Below are positions 1 through 8,300 of a stretch of 29,720 nt of DNA, piece after piece. Source of the DNA: Stramenopiles sp. TOSAG23-6 (taxonomy: Eukaryota; Sar); assembly GCA_900128565.1 (NCBI GenBank), contig LT635969.1, positions 1-29,720 on the forward strand, read 5' to 3'. Below the pieces are notes generated by a model. That model was not told where the DNA came from and did no database searches. It worked only from the letters and a program-made list of their open reading frames with translations. The position numbers and the translations under genes are program-made. Numbering within the stretch: the stretch's first letter is position 1; the number at the start of each line of letters is the position of its first letter.

Positions 1-54
1 GTACGAAATTTTGTACCTAACGATTTTTTTTTGAAATATTTTTCCAAAATACAT
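1..54 (+). other. Introner-like intron, 3' part (cut by window edge)
   Basis: The window opens inside an intron of the USP gene. Seen: the core GTACGAAATTTTGTAC followed by CTAAC at 1-21, a T tract, then a 3' segment ending CCAAAATACAT. The same 3' segment, from the T tract to ACAT, closes the introns at 1000-1110 and 26569-26669 on the other strand. The exon is taken to begin at 55 because every related intron here ends in CAT or AT. The 5' half lies outside the window, so the junction cannot be tested by frame. A conventional AG end at 61-62 or 69-70 is also possible. Confidence 0.7.
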
Positions 55-518
55 ACCAAAAGACGGAAAGTTTGGATGTTGAAAATATGTGGTTTTGTGA
101 ACAATGTCAAAAACGAACTTTGGCTGAGAAAACAATTGGATTTTGGGATATTTCTGAAATATTTATCATTTGTTTAAAACGCTTCCAAATTTCTTTTGAT
201 GGGTCATCTCGAATGATTTCTAGGAGTAAAATTTCTGGTCTAGTTGACTATCCTCTGTGTGGTTTTGATCTATCACCATATATTTTATCCAAAAATAGAG
301 AAAATTGTATCTATGATCTATTCGCCGTATGCAACCATTCAGGTAATTTAGATGGAGGTCACTATACATCATTTGCATGCAACTTCAAGACAGGTAAATG
401 GTATGAATTTAATGATAGCAGTGTCCGAGAAATATTGGATCCAAATAATGAAATTATTACTGAAAAAGCCTACGTTCTTATGTACAGACGCCGAAGGGAA
501 AAAAAAATTATAAATTAA
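55..518 (+). CDS. Ubiquitin-specific protease (USP/UCH family), C-terminal exon, partial
   Basis: This is the C-terminal part of a USP-type cysteine protease that removes ubiquitin from proteins. Seen: a zinc-finger-like CEQC pair after LDVENMWF, then the IICLKRFQ strand typical of the USP palm. These are followed by the His box (HSGNLDGGHYTSFAC, catalytic His in GGHYTSFA), the NDSSV segment carrying the usual third catalytic residue, and the closing AYVLMYRRR. The catalytic Cys box lies upstream of the window. The second zinc-binding Cys pair expected before CEQC would also be upstream. About 154 residues are visible, ending at TAA 516-518. The gene converges on the MSS51-like gene. The family is clear; the substrate and the subfamily are not. 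Confidence 0.9.
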
Positions 519-594
519 TCCGCATTCATAATTTTTTTTGTTAGGTACAAAATTTGGTACAAACAAATGAATTCAAAATACGCTGTTACGAATT

Positions 595-600
595 AATAAA
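595..600 (+). promoter_or_regulatory. Candidate polyadenylation signal of the USP gene
   Basis: AATAAA lies 77 nt after the USP stop codon. The position is plausible, but the motif is common by chance in AT-rich DNA. Confidence 0.35.
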
Positions 601-627
601 TGAATTTTAATGAACTCAAGTGATCAT

Positions 628-633
628 TTTATT
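628..633 (-). promoter_or_regulatory. Candidate polyadenylation signal of the MSS51-like gene
   Basis: TTTATT on the plus strand reads AATAAA on the minus strand, about 57 nt after the MSS51-like stop. If both this and the signal at 595-600 are used, the two convergent transcripts overlap. Confidence 0.3.
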
Positions 634-690
634 GTTACTATTTTTTTTTTATAGTAGTAAATTTTCAAATTTTGTACCAAAAAAACGAAT

Positions 691-1818
691 TTAATTTTTT
701 TTTCCAGTACCTTTTCTTGCTAATCCGTATATTGCCCAATTTCTCTGAATATATCGAATGGATCCAACCGTACTGTTTGTAGTTGTTGGCACAATGTCAT
801 ACCCAATATTCTTAAACACATTTAGTTCTGGTTGTATCACTATTTCAATATCATTTCTTTCATTTTGAGATTCGTAAAGGTCATTTGAATATTTATTTGA
901 ATAATTCTTTGAATATTTATCGTCTAATGCTACATCTATTTCATTCACAAAGCCCGAAGATTTCAGCATTGTAAGATCTGCATTTAGGTCTATAGCGTCA
1001 TGTATTTTGGAAAAATATTTCAAAAAAAAATCTAAAAAAAATGTTAGGTACAAAATTTCGTACGAAAAAATAAATTCGATTTTTTGTTTAAAAAAAAAAA
1101 TAAAACGTACATACGCCGTGAGAAAAACAGGACAAAAAGTTTTTTTTTTGAATATACAATCTAGACTTTCTTTCCAGCCCTTTGTATGTGCTGGATGTGC
1201 TAAACCTGGGTTTAACAGGAAAACAGCATCTGCTTCTTCTTTTTGAAATATTTCATGATATACACCTGTGTGATACTCAACGCTGACGCCTCTTCCAGTG
1301 CTTTCATCTTCTTGCAATGACTTAGTACCTATTGGAACTTGCGGTCCTATAACACGTATATGTAAAGGCTGATTTGGCTTACATAATGAAAGGCGTAACT
1401 CGCGCCATACCCAAAGTGGGGCTAGTGCTTCCGCGCGAGCCCCTACGATATCTATTCGTATAACTGTGTGGTGCTTTGTATTAACCACACGAGGAAAGAT
1501 GTTAGCAATGGTCAGTGAATATGTTAAATAGGCAGACAGCTGACGGCCCATTGAACTTTCCGAAGTAACTGAGAAGCCACGACGTCGAAAGAAATTGTCC
1601 CAAGAAGGTGTTTCAGACACGAGTTCTTGTTTGGACAGGGACGCGACAGGAATCTTCATTTGCTTGGCTCGGAAATTTGCATCTTCTGCAAAAATGGAAG
1701 AGGCAAGTGCCACCGAAATATCCTCATGATTATTTACTAAAGCTGAAACACCTGGAACAGAGGATTTTGATAGGGTTGATATCAATCTTCTCGCGGTATG
1801 TGATGCACTTGATAGCAT
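691..1818 (-). CDS. MSS51-like C-terminal domain protein, probably mitochondrial (two exons: 1818-1111 and 999-691)
   Basis: The protein is about 338 residues after removal of the 111-nt intron. The first ATG of the frame is at 1818. Its N-terminus, MLSSASHTARRLISTLSKSS, is rich in Ser, Arg and hydroxyl residues with few acids, like a mitochondrial presequence. The body matches the C-terminal domain found in MSS51 and many MYND-type proteins: an RVIGPQVP strand, NPGLAHPAHTKGW, then PVFLTAY joined across the intron to DAIDLNADLTML. In the family this reads TA(Y/F)...DL..DL..L, which fixes the splice junction. Yeast MSS51 acts in COX1 expression. Here the N-terminal Cys-rich MYND finger is absent, so that role cannot be assumed. 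The intron length is a multiple of three and contains no stop, so an unspliced message would also stay open. Confidence 0.8.
   Translation of the reverse strand: MLSSASHTARRLISTLSKSSVPGVSALVNNHEDISVALASSIFAEDANFRAKQMKIPVASLSKQELVSETPSWDNFFRRRGFSVTSESSMGRQLSAYLTYSLTIANIFPRVVNTKHHTVIRIDIVGARAEALAPLWVWRELRLSLCKPNQPLHIRVIGPQVPIGTKSLQEDESTGRGVSVEYHTGVYHEIFQKEEADAVFLLNPGLAHPAHTKGWKESLDCIFKKKTFCPVFLTAYVRFIFFFKQKIEFIFSYEILYLTFFLDFFLKYFSKIHDAIDLNADLTMLKSSGFVNEIDVALDDKYSKNYSNKYSNDLYESQNERNDIEIVIQPELNVFKNIGYDIVPTTTNSTVGSIRYIQRNWAIYGLARKGTGKKN
1000..1110 (-). other. Introner-like intron with GT...AT ends in the MSS51-like gene
   Basis: On the minus strand the exon ends ACGGCGTAT and the intron starts GTACGTTTTATT. 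It contains the core GTACGAAATTTTGTACCTAAC (1043-1063) and ends CCAAAATACAT before GACGCTATAG. Joining at these points gives TAY-DAIDLNADL, matching the family with no gap. No GT...AG pair near the element keeps the frame: the nearest AG (CTATAG) needs one extra exon base and none of the GT choices supplies it. The junction can slide by one base because G occurs on both sides. Confidence 0.8.
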
Positions 1819-2126
1819 GATCAATACTTCATATTCGTTTTGTTTGCTCGTTGTTGTTACTACTATATTTAAGTACCTATAATTATAGCCTAGAGGTGGT
1901 GACGTAAACTAAATTTGTACTGACAGACACCAGCAGCCGACCGGCTAATAAATACCGGTACCCGCCCCACTCGAAGCTACTTGACTGCGACTGGTGTGGA
2001 GTATTGAAAAGGTATTCGCTTTCTTATTACATTTTTTCAGTCAATATTTTCCTCTGTTGAGCAGTAAAATTTTCATACAAATGGTACAATAAAATAGGAA
2101 TACAACAATTAAAATCAATAAATACT
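1819..2126. other. Intergenic region upstream of the MSS51-like gene
   Basis: No gene is supported here. On the minus strand an AT-rich stretch with TATAATTATA and TTAAATATAG lies roughly 45-70 nt upstream of the MSS51-like ATG and could hold its promoter. A small GC-rich island at about 1925-2000 contains ACCGG(10 nt)CCGGT, a short inverted repeat at 1940-1959. The rest is AT-rich 3' flank of the small minus-strand gene. Confidence 0.4.
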
Positions 2127-2438
2127 TTAATCATCATCATTTCGAGTTGAATTTCTATCCCTATCAAATGTAACACGCTTTTTACCCCAGCGGCCTTCAA
2201 ACACTGCAATTATACCATAATCATTTCCTGTATGTTCCTCGAAACGTCGTTTGCCTTGAAGTATAGCGAGGCAGCAAAATACACCTGCCGCAGTTACGCC
2301 TAAACTCATTGTATCACCACTGCTACTGCCCTTGTTACTACTGCTATTACTCAAATATTTTTGCTTGAGGTGGTGTTGTGCAGGTTGCCGTAAAATCCAC
2401 GGAGTGCATACCCTTCGATACACAAACATACTCACCAT
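2127..2438 (-). CDS. Hypothetical small protein, possibly mitochondrial, one hydrophobic segment
   Basis: A 103-residue ORF with an ATG start and a TAA stop. I do not recognise it. The N-terminal third is basic and Ser/Gln-rich without acids (MVSMFVYRRVCTPWILRQ), like a mitochondrial presequence. One hydrophobic segment follows (SLGVTAAGVFCCLAIL), then a charged tail with GNDYGIIAVFEGRWGKKR and an Asp-rich end. This layout suggests a single-pass mitochondrial inner-membrane subunit, but that is inference. It sits between the MSS51-like gene (same strand) and the divergent transporter. Its frame is free of stops over the full length and its composition looks protein-like. There is no homology evidence. 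Confidence 0.5.
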   Translation of the reverse strand: MVSMFVYRRVCTPWILRQPAQHHLKQKYLSNSSSNKGSSSGDTMSLGVTAAGVFCCLAILQGKRRFEEHTGNDYGIIAVFEGRWGKKRVTFDRDRNSTRNDDD

Positions 2439-2774
2439 ATATCTCTCACTTGTGATCTCGTCGACTTGCTTTGTACAATATGATAGCTAGCTAGGTCTTA
2501 CTCTAGTAGCCACTGACACAAACATCGAAATGACATGGAAAGTTTGGAAACGCGAAACAACGTGGCAATAAAAACACACGTGTCACGGTGACCGGTGAAG
2601 CGAAAAAATCGAAAACAATCAATCAATAATTTCATTTGAAACAAAAAAGCGAAAAATAATTCCACAGAACGATAAAGAAACAATTTCAGCTTTTATCAGT
2701 ATTCTAAATTGATAAATAAATGAATGCTGAATGAGATGCGTTTGCCGCAATTAAATTAGTTGATATAGTAGTAA
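2439..2774. promoter_or_regulatory. Divergent intergenic region, candidate bidirectional promoter
   Basis: This 336-nt gap separates the small minus-strand gene from the plus-strand transporter, so both promoters should be here. Seen: the palindrome TAGCTAGCTA near 2481-2490, a CACGTG box at 2577-2582 within ACACGTGT, and immediately after it the inverted repeat GTCACGGTGAC (2582-2592). These are typical shapes for bZIP/bHLH sites, but no binding can be claimed. A short minus-strand frame at 2498-2683 has no recognisable product. Confidence 0.35.
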
Positions 2775-5306
2775 ATGTTTGGATATTACGATAAAGATTG
2801 GACCGTGGTCACCGATGCTTCAGTTTTCCTCGTAGTCGCTTGTGCAATAATCAACTGTCTTCGTTGGATAAAGCGTGGAACTATTCATCCTAATAGAAAT
2901 CGCAAATCACAAAGAGAGCATAATAGTCTATTGCTACGATATATTTTTCCATTTTTATGCTTTAAGGGTGCTGATTGGCTACAAGGTGCATATTTCTATG
3001 AAGTTTATGCTTCCAAAAACCTAAGTGATAGTGAAATTGCTATATTGTTTTTATATGGATTTGGTGCATCTGCTATTCTTGGACCTGTTGTTGGTGTGTG
3101 TGTAGACATTTTGGGTCGGAAAAACGGATGTATCGCATACTGCTTTTTTTCTATATTTGCCGCTTTCAGTACACATTTTCAATCGTATACAGTTCTTGTA
3201 ATTGGGAGATTCTGTGGTGGAACAGCCTCCTCGATCCTTCACTCGGCTCCAGAGGCTTGGCTTGTTGCAGAGCATAGTAAAGCTGTGCGAAACAAAAAGG
3301 TTGCAACAGATGGTTCAGCGTTGCAATCGGCATTAACGTGGTCGCATTTTGGTAATGGAGTTGTCGCTATTGTAGCAGGGCACGTTTTCATCATAAATTT
3401 CAAATTTATTTATTTTTACAATGAAAATTCTGTACCTAACAAATTTCGAATGTAACATTTTATTTCACAACACATGCAAATTTCTTCAAGTGCAGAAATG
3501 CATTTTGGACCTTCTGGTCCTTTTCTTGCCTCCGTTGTTGTCTCTTTGTTAGGCGCGACGATTGCAACATGCTTATGGGAAGAGAATTATGTATATTTTT
3601 ATCATTCATTTTTTAACTAAATATTTTTTATAGGAAATTTTGTACCTAACAATTTTTTTTTACGAAAAAAAAAAAAAAATATATTTTTTACAATTCATGG
3701 AAAGAACGTTGATATAGATCAAACTATACATATCGTCGGTGAACTTAGTACCACATCCAACACATCCAAATATAAAATAACTGAGACGAAAGATAAACTG
3801 AAACAATCTTCACCTCAGCAAAATAATACTCATTGCTCTCGTATGTGTTCATCATGAATTTTTTTTTTTTTGGTTTCGTACGAAATTTTGTACTTAAGAT
3901 TATTTTTTTTGAAATACTTTTTTCACAATACATGTGATGTCCTCCAAAAAATTACTTTCAGAACTCTAGCTGTACTTTCTGAAGGAATCGAAAAGATATC
4001 AATTACAGTTGACCTTGTGTTAAATGATTCACACATATTCGCAGTTGGTGTAGTTCAAGCCTTTACTGAAGCATCGATGTATATATGTTTTCATCATTCA
4101 GTTCAAATAGTTTCTTTTGGTACAAAATTTTGTACCTTTAAATTTTTTTTTTTTAAAGTGTTTTTTTTATATACGTTTTCATTATTGATTTCGATTTTTT
4201 TATACCAATTTCTTTAGCAAACTTCAAAAATATATTTCACTATAAAATATGTTTTATTTTTTTTCAATTTCGAATTTTTTTTAGTACGAAATTTCGTACC
4301 TAACAAATTTTACAAAAAAAAATATTTTCTCACTATATATATGTTTGTTGTAATGTGGGGATCAGCTGTGAAAAAAGTGTCTAATTACGAGTCTACAATG
4401 AAAGAGACTACTCCAGTGAAAATTCCATTTGGTACGTTTTCATTTGAATTTCAAATTTATTTTTTTTTCATAGAAAATTCTGTACCTAACAAATTTGAAA
4501 CTTGAAACGTAAAATGTATTTTTTGTCCAACATGTGATTTATTCTCGTGTTACATGCTTTCTTGTATGCTTGGTTCAAGTATTCTGGCATTGCTTTGCGC
4601 TCGTGTTTCTACGACCAAGACAGGTATAAGTGGGAAAACATTTAATAATGAGAGTAATGTCAAATTAATTCTCAAAGTGATATGTTCACCAATGTTCTAT
4701 TGTACGAAAAAACTCTCTAACATATTTGCTTGTAGTATTTTTTGTGATAGATTATTAGAATGGTTATTACTAATTTCGCTTATAGTGGCGAGCATTGTAC
4801 TGATGCTTAGTGCAGCTATTGTTAATAGCACACAACCGGGTGCCTTCCCTTATATCACCGAAATCTTTAATAATATACCTGGCACAAATCTAAGGAATGC
4901 ACGAATAGTCGGATCAAGTACAGGAAGAACGGGTCATCTTTTGATATGTTTCTTTATTTTTGAGGGAACAATTGGTTTATTTTGGCCTGCCATTAGCATG
5001 TTAAGAGCAAAATATCTTCCCAATACTTGTCGATCAGCAGCCATGACTTTATTTCGTGTTCCGCTCAATATAATGGTTATGGGTGTGTCCATTGGTACAC
5101 GATATCTCGGTACTGATGGCGCATTAGCCTGTGCAGCAATTACTTCATCATTTGGTGTCATAGCACAACTTTATCTTCTATTTTTAACTATATTTCATAA
5201 ATCAAGAGAGGAATCCCGAGTGATAGTAAAGAATGTGAATGATGGTAGCAAAATGAAAAAGAATATACATGGTACTACTGCAACAAAAACAATCAAGCAA
5301 GAGTAA
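2775..5306 (+). CDS. MFSD5-like molybdate/anion transporter (major facilitator superfamily), six exons
   Basis: Exons: 2775-3379, 3476-3590, 3699-3840, 3934-4078, 4337-4431 and 4534-5306. The joined length is 1875 nt, a multiple of three, giving 624 residues. Seen: KGADWLQGAYFYEVY and a membrane pair with the MFS motif-A form GVCVDILGRKNGC. These are followed by VIGRFCGGTASSILHS, APEAWLVAEHSK, and GPSGPF and WEENYG at exon joins. A hydrophilic Thr/Ser/Lys-rich central loop leads to VVQAFTEAS and FVVMWGS, then SCMLGSS and FEGTIGLFWPAISMLRAKY, and finally RVPLNIMVMG. These blocks occur in this order in MFSD5/MOT2-type transporters, which import molybdate in algae. Homology spacing places the junctions next to the introner elements. 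The 3' end meets the giant gene tail to tail. Confidence 0.88.
3380..3475 (+). other. Introner-like intron 1 of the transporter (GC...AT)
   Basis: The exon ends GTAGCAGG, the intron opens GCACGTTTTCATCATAAA, and it carries a degraded core, GAAAATTCTGTACCTAAC, before ending CACAACACAT. The next exon starts G CAA ATT. It belongs to the same subfamily as 4432-4533. A GC...AG reading that ends at TTCAAG (3490) also keeps the frame but removes five residues before GPSGPF, where relatives are longer. Confidence 0.65.
3591..3698 (+). other. Introner-like intron 2 of the transporter (GT...AT)
   Basis: The exon ends in codon TAT, the intron starts GTATATTTTTATC and includes GGAAATTTTGTACCTAAC (3633-3650), a T tract and an A tract, and ends ACAATTCAT. 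The next exon, GGAAAGAAC, gives WEENYGKN; the Gly after ENY is usual in the family. A GT...AG reading ending at 3704 would also be in frame but would lose that Gly and the Lys. Confidence 0.65.
3841..3933 (+). other. Introner-like intron 3 of the transporter (GT...AT)
   Basis: The exon ends TCTC, the intron opens GTATGTGTTCATC and carries GTACGAAATTTTGTACTTAAG at 3878-3898 (branch-like CTAAC changed to TTAAG). It ends TTTTGAAATACTTTTTTCACAATACAT. A conventional alternative exists: GTGTTC at 3845 to TTTCAG at 3962 is also in frame and has a good polypyrimidine tract. The AT end is therefore favoured only by family resemblance. Confidence 0.55.
4079..4342 (+). other. Composite introner-like intron 4 of the transporter
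   Basis: About 258 nt separate EAS from FVVMWGS, which are nearly adjacent in the family. Two palindromic cores are present (4120-4140 and the perfect 16-nt palindrome at 4284-4299 followed by CTAAC). Element-like 5' ends occur near 4087, 4174 and 4251. The last is nearly identical over some 25 nt to the 5' end of the giant-gene intron. TATATAT on both sides leaves the exact ends open: 4079-4336 gives GT...AT, and 4085-4342 is equally in frame. No AG in the right place preserves FVVMW. Confidence 0.65.
4432..4533 (+). other. Introner-like intron 5 of the transporter (GT...AT)
   Basis: The exon ends CCATTTG, the intron opens GTACGTTTTCATTTGAATTTC, carries GAAAATTCTGTACCTAAC (4473-4490), and ends TTGTCCAACAT. 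The next exon, GTGATTTATTC, gives FGDLFSCYMLSCMLGSS, matching the family. The first AG usable as an acceptor is far inside this conserved block, so a GT...AG intron would delete it. This is one of the strongest cases for a non-AG 3' end. Confidence 0.78.
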
Positions 5307-5318
5307 TAACAATTAAAC

Positions 5319-5324
5319 TTTATT
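5319..5324 (-). promoter_or_regulatory. Candidate polyadenylation signal of the giant gene
   Basis: On the minus strand AATAAA lies 16 nt after the giant gene's stop codon, inside the 34-nt gap to the stop of the convergent transporter gene. Confidence 0.4.
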
Positions 5325-5340
5325 ATATACAAATTTTCTA

Positions 5341-8300
5341 TTATATTACATATGTGCTATCCTTTTTATAATCTGCAACACCTGCTGTATGAATATCTAC
5401 CTTCTCTGTACTATCGTTGTCATTTCCCTGTTCAGGGCCGCCGACATCCGATGTTTTTCCAGGGTCACTGTTATATAATTTTTCCACTTGATTAATCGAA
5501 CTCCACACAGCCCTCTCCTGGGGTTTAATCCCATGAGATCTACATACTTTACAGTATTTTTCGTATCCCATGTCACTAATCAGTTTTTTAGATGCACCAC
5601 TAAATTTTCTTGATAGAGACTTCTTCTTGTCAATTCGTCTGTTTGGCATTTTACACATCGGAATTCCATGAGTTTCTTTATCATTCCTTTGTGTATCATC
5701 CATATAAAACTCTACTGGAACCGTATCAACACGCTCCCAAGACATATACAAAATCACACGTCCATTTCGAGTCTTTTTCAAAGGGAATCCCTTCCTATTA
5801 GTCAATTGGAATGCTTTAGGAATTGGAGATCCCAAACCACTTCGAAGGATATTTCCTAAATCGTCCTTTGTTTCCGTCATGCGCACACTAAAACATCCGA
5901 TGAAATCATCAGATTTTCTTTTGTCTTTATCCCACACTGTAACAAATATTTCTGGGCATGCTAACATCTGGTCTGGGTCAGTAATATGGAAATAAAACAC
6001 CTCAGACCAATTTGGATGAGATGAATTATTGATCGTTTTAGATCTGCCACGTTGCTTTGAAGTAGCAGCATGACGCATGTCCTCAAAAGAAAGGCCCGTG
6101 TCACTCTCACTCAGCAAAATTTCACAATAACCATCGGATAAAGTTGTTAAATCCTTTTTCGGTAAATTTTCTGCACGGATTAATGTAATCTTACACCAAT
6201 CGCCTAATTTATTCTTCTCCGCTCCATTTAATTCATCGTCGTCAAACAAACCTATTGGTACAACTTTGTTGCGTTTCGCATAGTCTGTTGACATTCGGCG
6301 CATATGGTGTCTTTGATTGGACATTTTCTTATCGATAATTCCGAGTTCCTTCATTCTTCGTTCTCTATTGAAAAGACGTCGTTCCTTATTAATGCGACCA
6401 TTATAACAACAACCACAACACATCTTTCCAATACAACCACCACAACATAAACCAAACAAAGAAAGTACAATAAGAGCACTGATATCAGACTTGTCCGCGC
6501 TATAAGCTGACCAAAATCCAATTCCAGCGAAACATAATCCTAAAATAACACCCGTTGCTTTTTGACAATTTTTCTTCCTGCGAAGAACTGTCGATGATGC
6601 ATTGAATGAAGTCTTTCCGTGTTTTGCTTCCCACTCCCTAACCTTCAATTTTATCAATGTGTCTTGTTTTTTTCCATAATACTTCTTAGCCCAACCAGCT
6701 GACAAACGGGTTCCCATTGCAATTCCCACAAAAATTCCAAATATAGAAGCTATAGATCCCACCGAGCTTCCTAAAAAAGCTCCAAAGCAACAACCAAACG
6801 CAGCACCAGCAACAGTAGCAAGCTGAATACCGTCATCACGTTTCCTATTGAATATTCTGCGCTCTTCGCCTTCTAACTCGGTTGGCATATCGTTCTTGTC
6901 CTTCACTTGCAAGGCTTTCTGAGCTTCACGTTTCTTCTTCTTTATGTCATCCAACTTTTTATGACATAATTCTAATTCTTTCTTAGTTGCTTTTGCTTCT
7001 CCCCATAACTCATACCAGGAGTGGGCAAGTATCAACACTGTACAAGCTACAACAATAAATGTAACGTATGTGACAATTGATTTTACTGATTCTTTTTCCC
7101 CTTTTTCTAAATTATCACCTGACACTTTGAGTATAAGTGCCATGAGAACTACAAGGAAAATGTGTGCATTCCCAACAATCGATATAACAAAAGTAGTGTA
7201 ATCATTATACGGTTGAATAACACACGTGATTAGTGTAAAAATAAATGTTGCAACTAAGGTGGCTAGAGCACGACCCACAGGTCCGTCATGTACTGTGAGC
7301 AAACCAGCAGTGAGTATAAGCTTTTGAAACATCATCATGAACTCAAACCACCACTTGTCAGAAAGGTAATCTTCAAATATTCTGCCATAACGGCGCTGTA
7401 AAAGCAAATAAACACTATCTTTGAGCAACTCTGGGTTTCTCTTTTCGGCTTCCTCCAATGGCATAAGTTTAGCTCTATCTTTCCAAAGCATTATAATATA
7501 TATCAATGGTATACCGATAACATATACAAACATTCCAAAGATACCGATGCCCATCATAACCTTGTGCTTACCTTCATAACACTCGATTGACATGTCCACA
7601 CGAAGCCAGTACTCACCTTCGACTTCAACACATTGGAAAATCTGGAATAATTTCATTCCTAGTGATGGGTAAAGTAAAAATGTGAGAATGTTCACGAGTT
7701 TAACTATTCTATCTCCAACAGATAATCCGCTATATTGCAAACGAAATCTTTTCTGGATATGACAAGCTACGTGTAACGATTCCCAAAGGTGGCCAAATTG
7801 GAACAAAATAAATGAGATGATAACAGTCAATAACAAATACATGGGTAAAATACCACAAGTAACAATGAAATTTTGTTCGAATGAAATGATTGCTTGGCAA
7901 GACTCAAAGAAATTAAAAATACCACCAACATCCAAATTCACAAGTTTCATAGCACCAAATATATTTCTAATACTATCTGGCCATTCAACATCAATTAAAC
8001 TGGGAATATTTGATAGAATTTGTAAATATCCGACAATCACCATTAATTGGCCGACAAATTTTCTAGACAACTCTGACATTACTATAGCAAGTTTACGGAT
8101 AGACGACTTTACTTCATCTATCACATCAGCAAGTTCGGGCAAACCTCCCATATCTTCCATACTCATGGATGCAGAAAATTCAACCTCTGTTAATGCCATG
8201 CCACCACGCATAATTGCATCTTCCATTAGAACTTGTTCACCAGATGCTGGGCGAGATAAATAGTATACCAATGAAATTGTAAAAAATACAAACAGTAACG

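Larger units (their letters stand above)
540..680 (-). repeat. Intergenic copy or relic of the introner core
   Basis: The 3' gap between two convergent genes holds GTTAGGTACAAAATTTGGTAC at 540-560. On the minus strand this is the intron core plus CTAAC, with one base change that breaks the palindrome. A half-core, CAAATTTTGTACC, sits at about 666-678. No coding exon flanks either copy. It may be an intron in a 3' UTR of the minus-strand gene, a decayed element, or an element that landed outside a gene. Confidence 0.55.

Noticed and set aside
72-74. TTG at 72 as the start of the protease
   Set aside because: The USP domain is incomplete here and the codon lies inside a domain exon after an intron; it is not a start.
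1007-1246. Plus-strand frame over the MSS51-like intron
   Set aside because: Lysine-rich translation of the poly-A side of the intron, antisense to a supported gene.
2498-2683. A 61-codon minus-strand ORF in the divergent gap
   Set aside because: Short and Phe/Leu-rich from AT bias, overlapping the probable promoter region, with no recognisable feature.
3870-4217. A separate 115-residue plus-strand gene
   Set aside because: It is transporter exon 4 plus translated intron sequence on both sides; the middle matches the transporter's central loop.
4140-4250. A micro-exon within the composite intron
   Set aside because: The flanking family motif is nearly contiguous without it, and the segment is AT-rich with no protein-like stretch.
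7817-8263. A 148-codon plus-strand frame opposite the membrane region
   Set aside because: Antisense shadow of the giant gene; it lies over conserved membrane segments and has no recognisable product.
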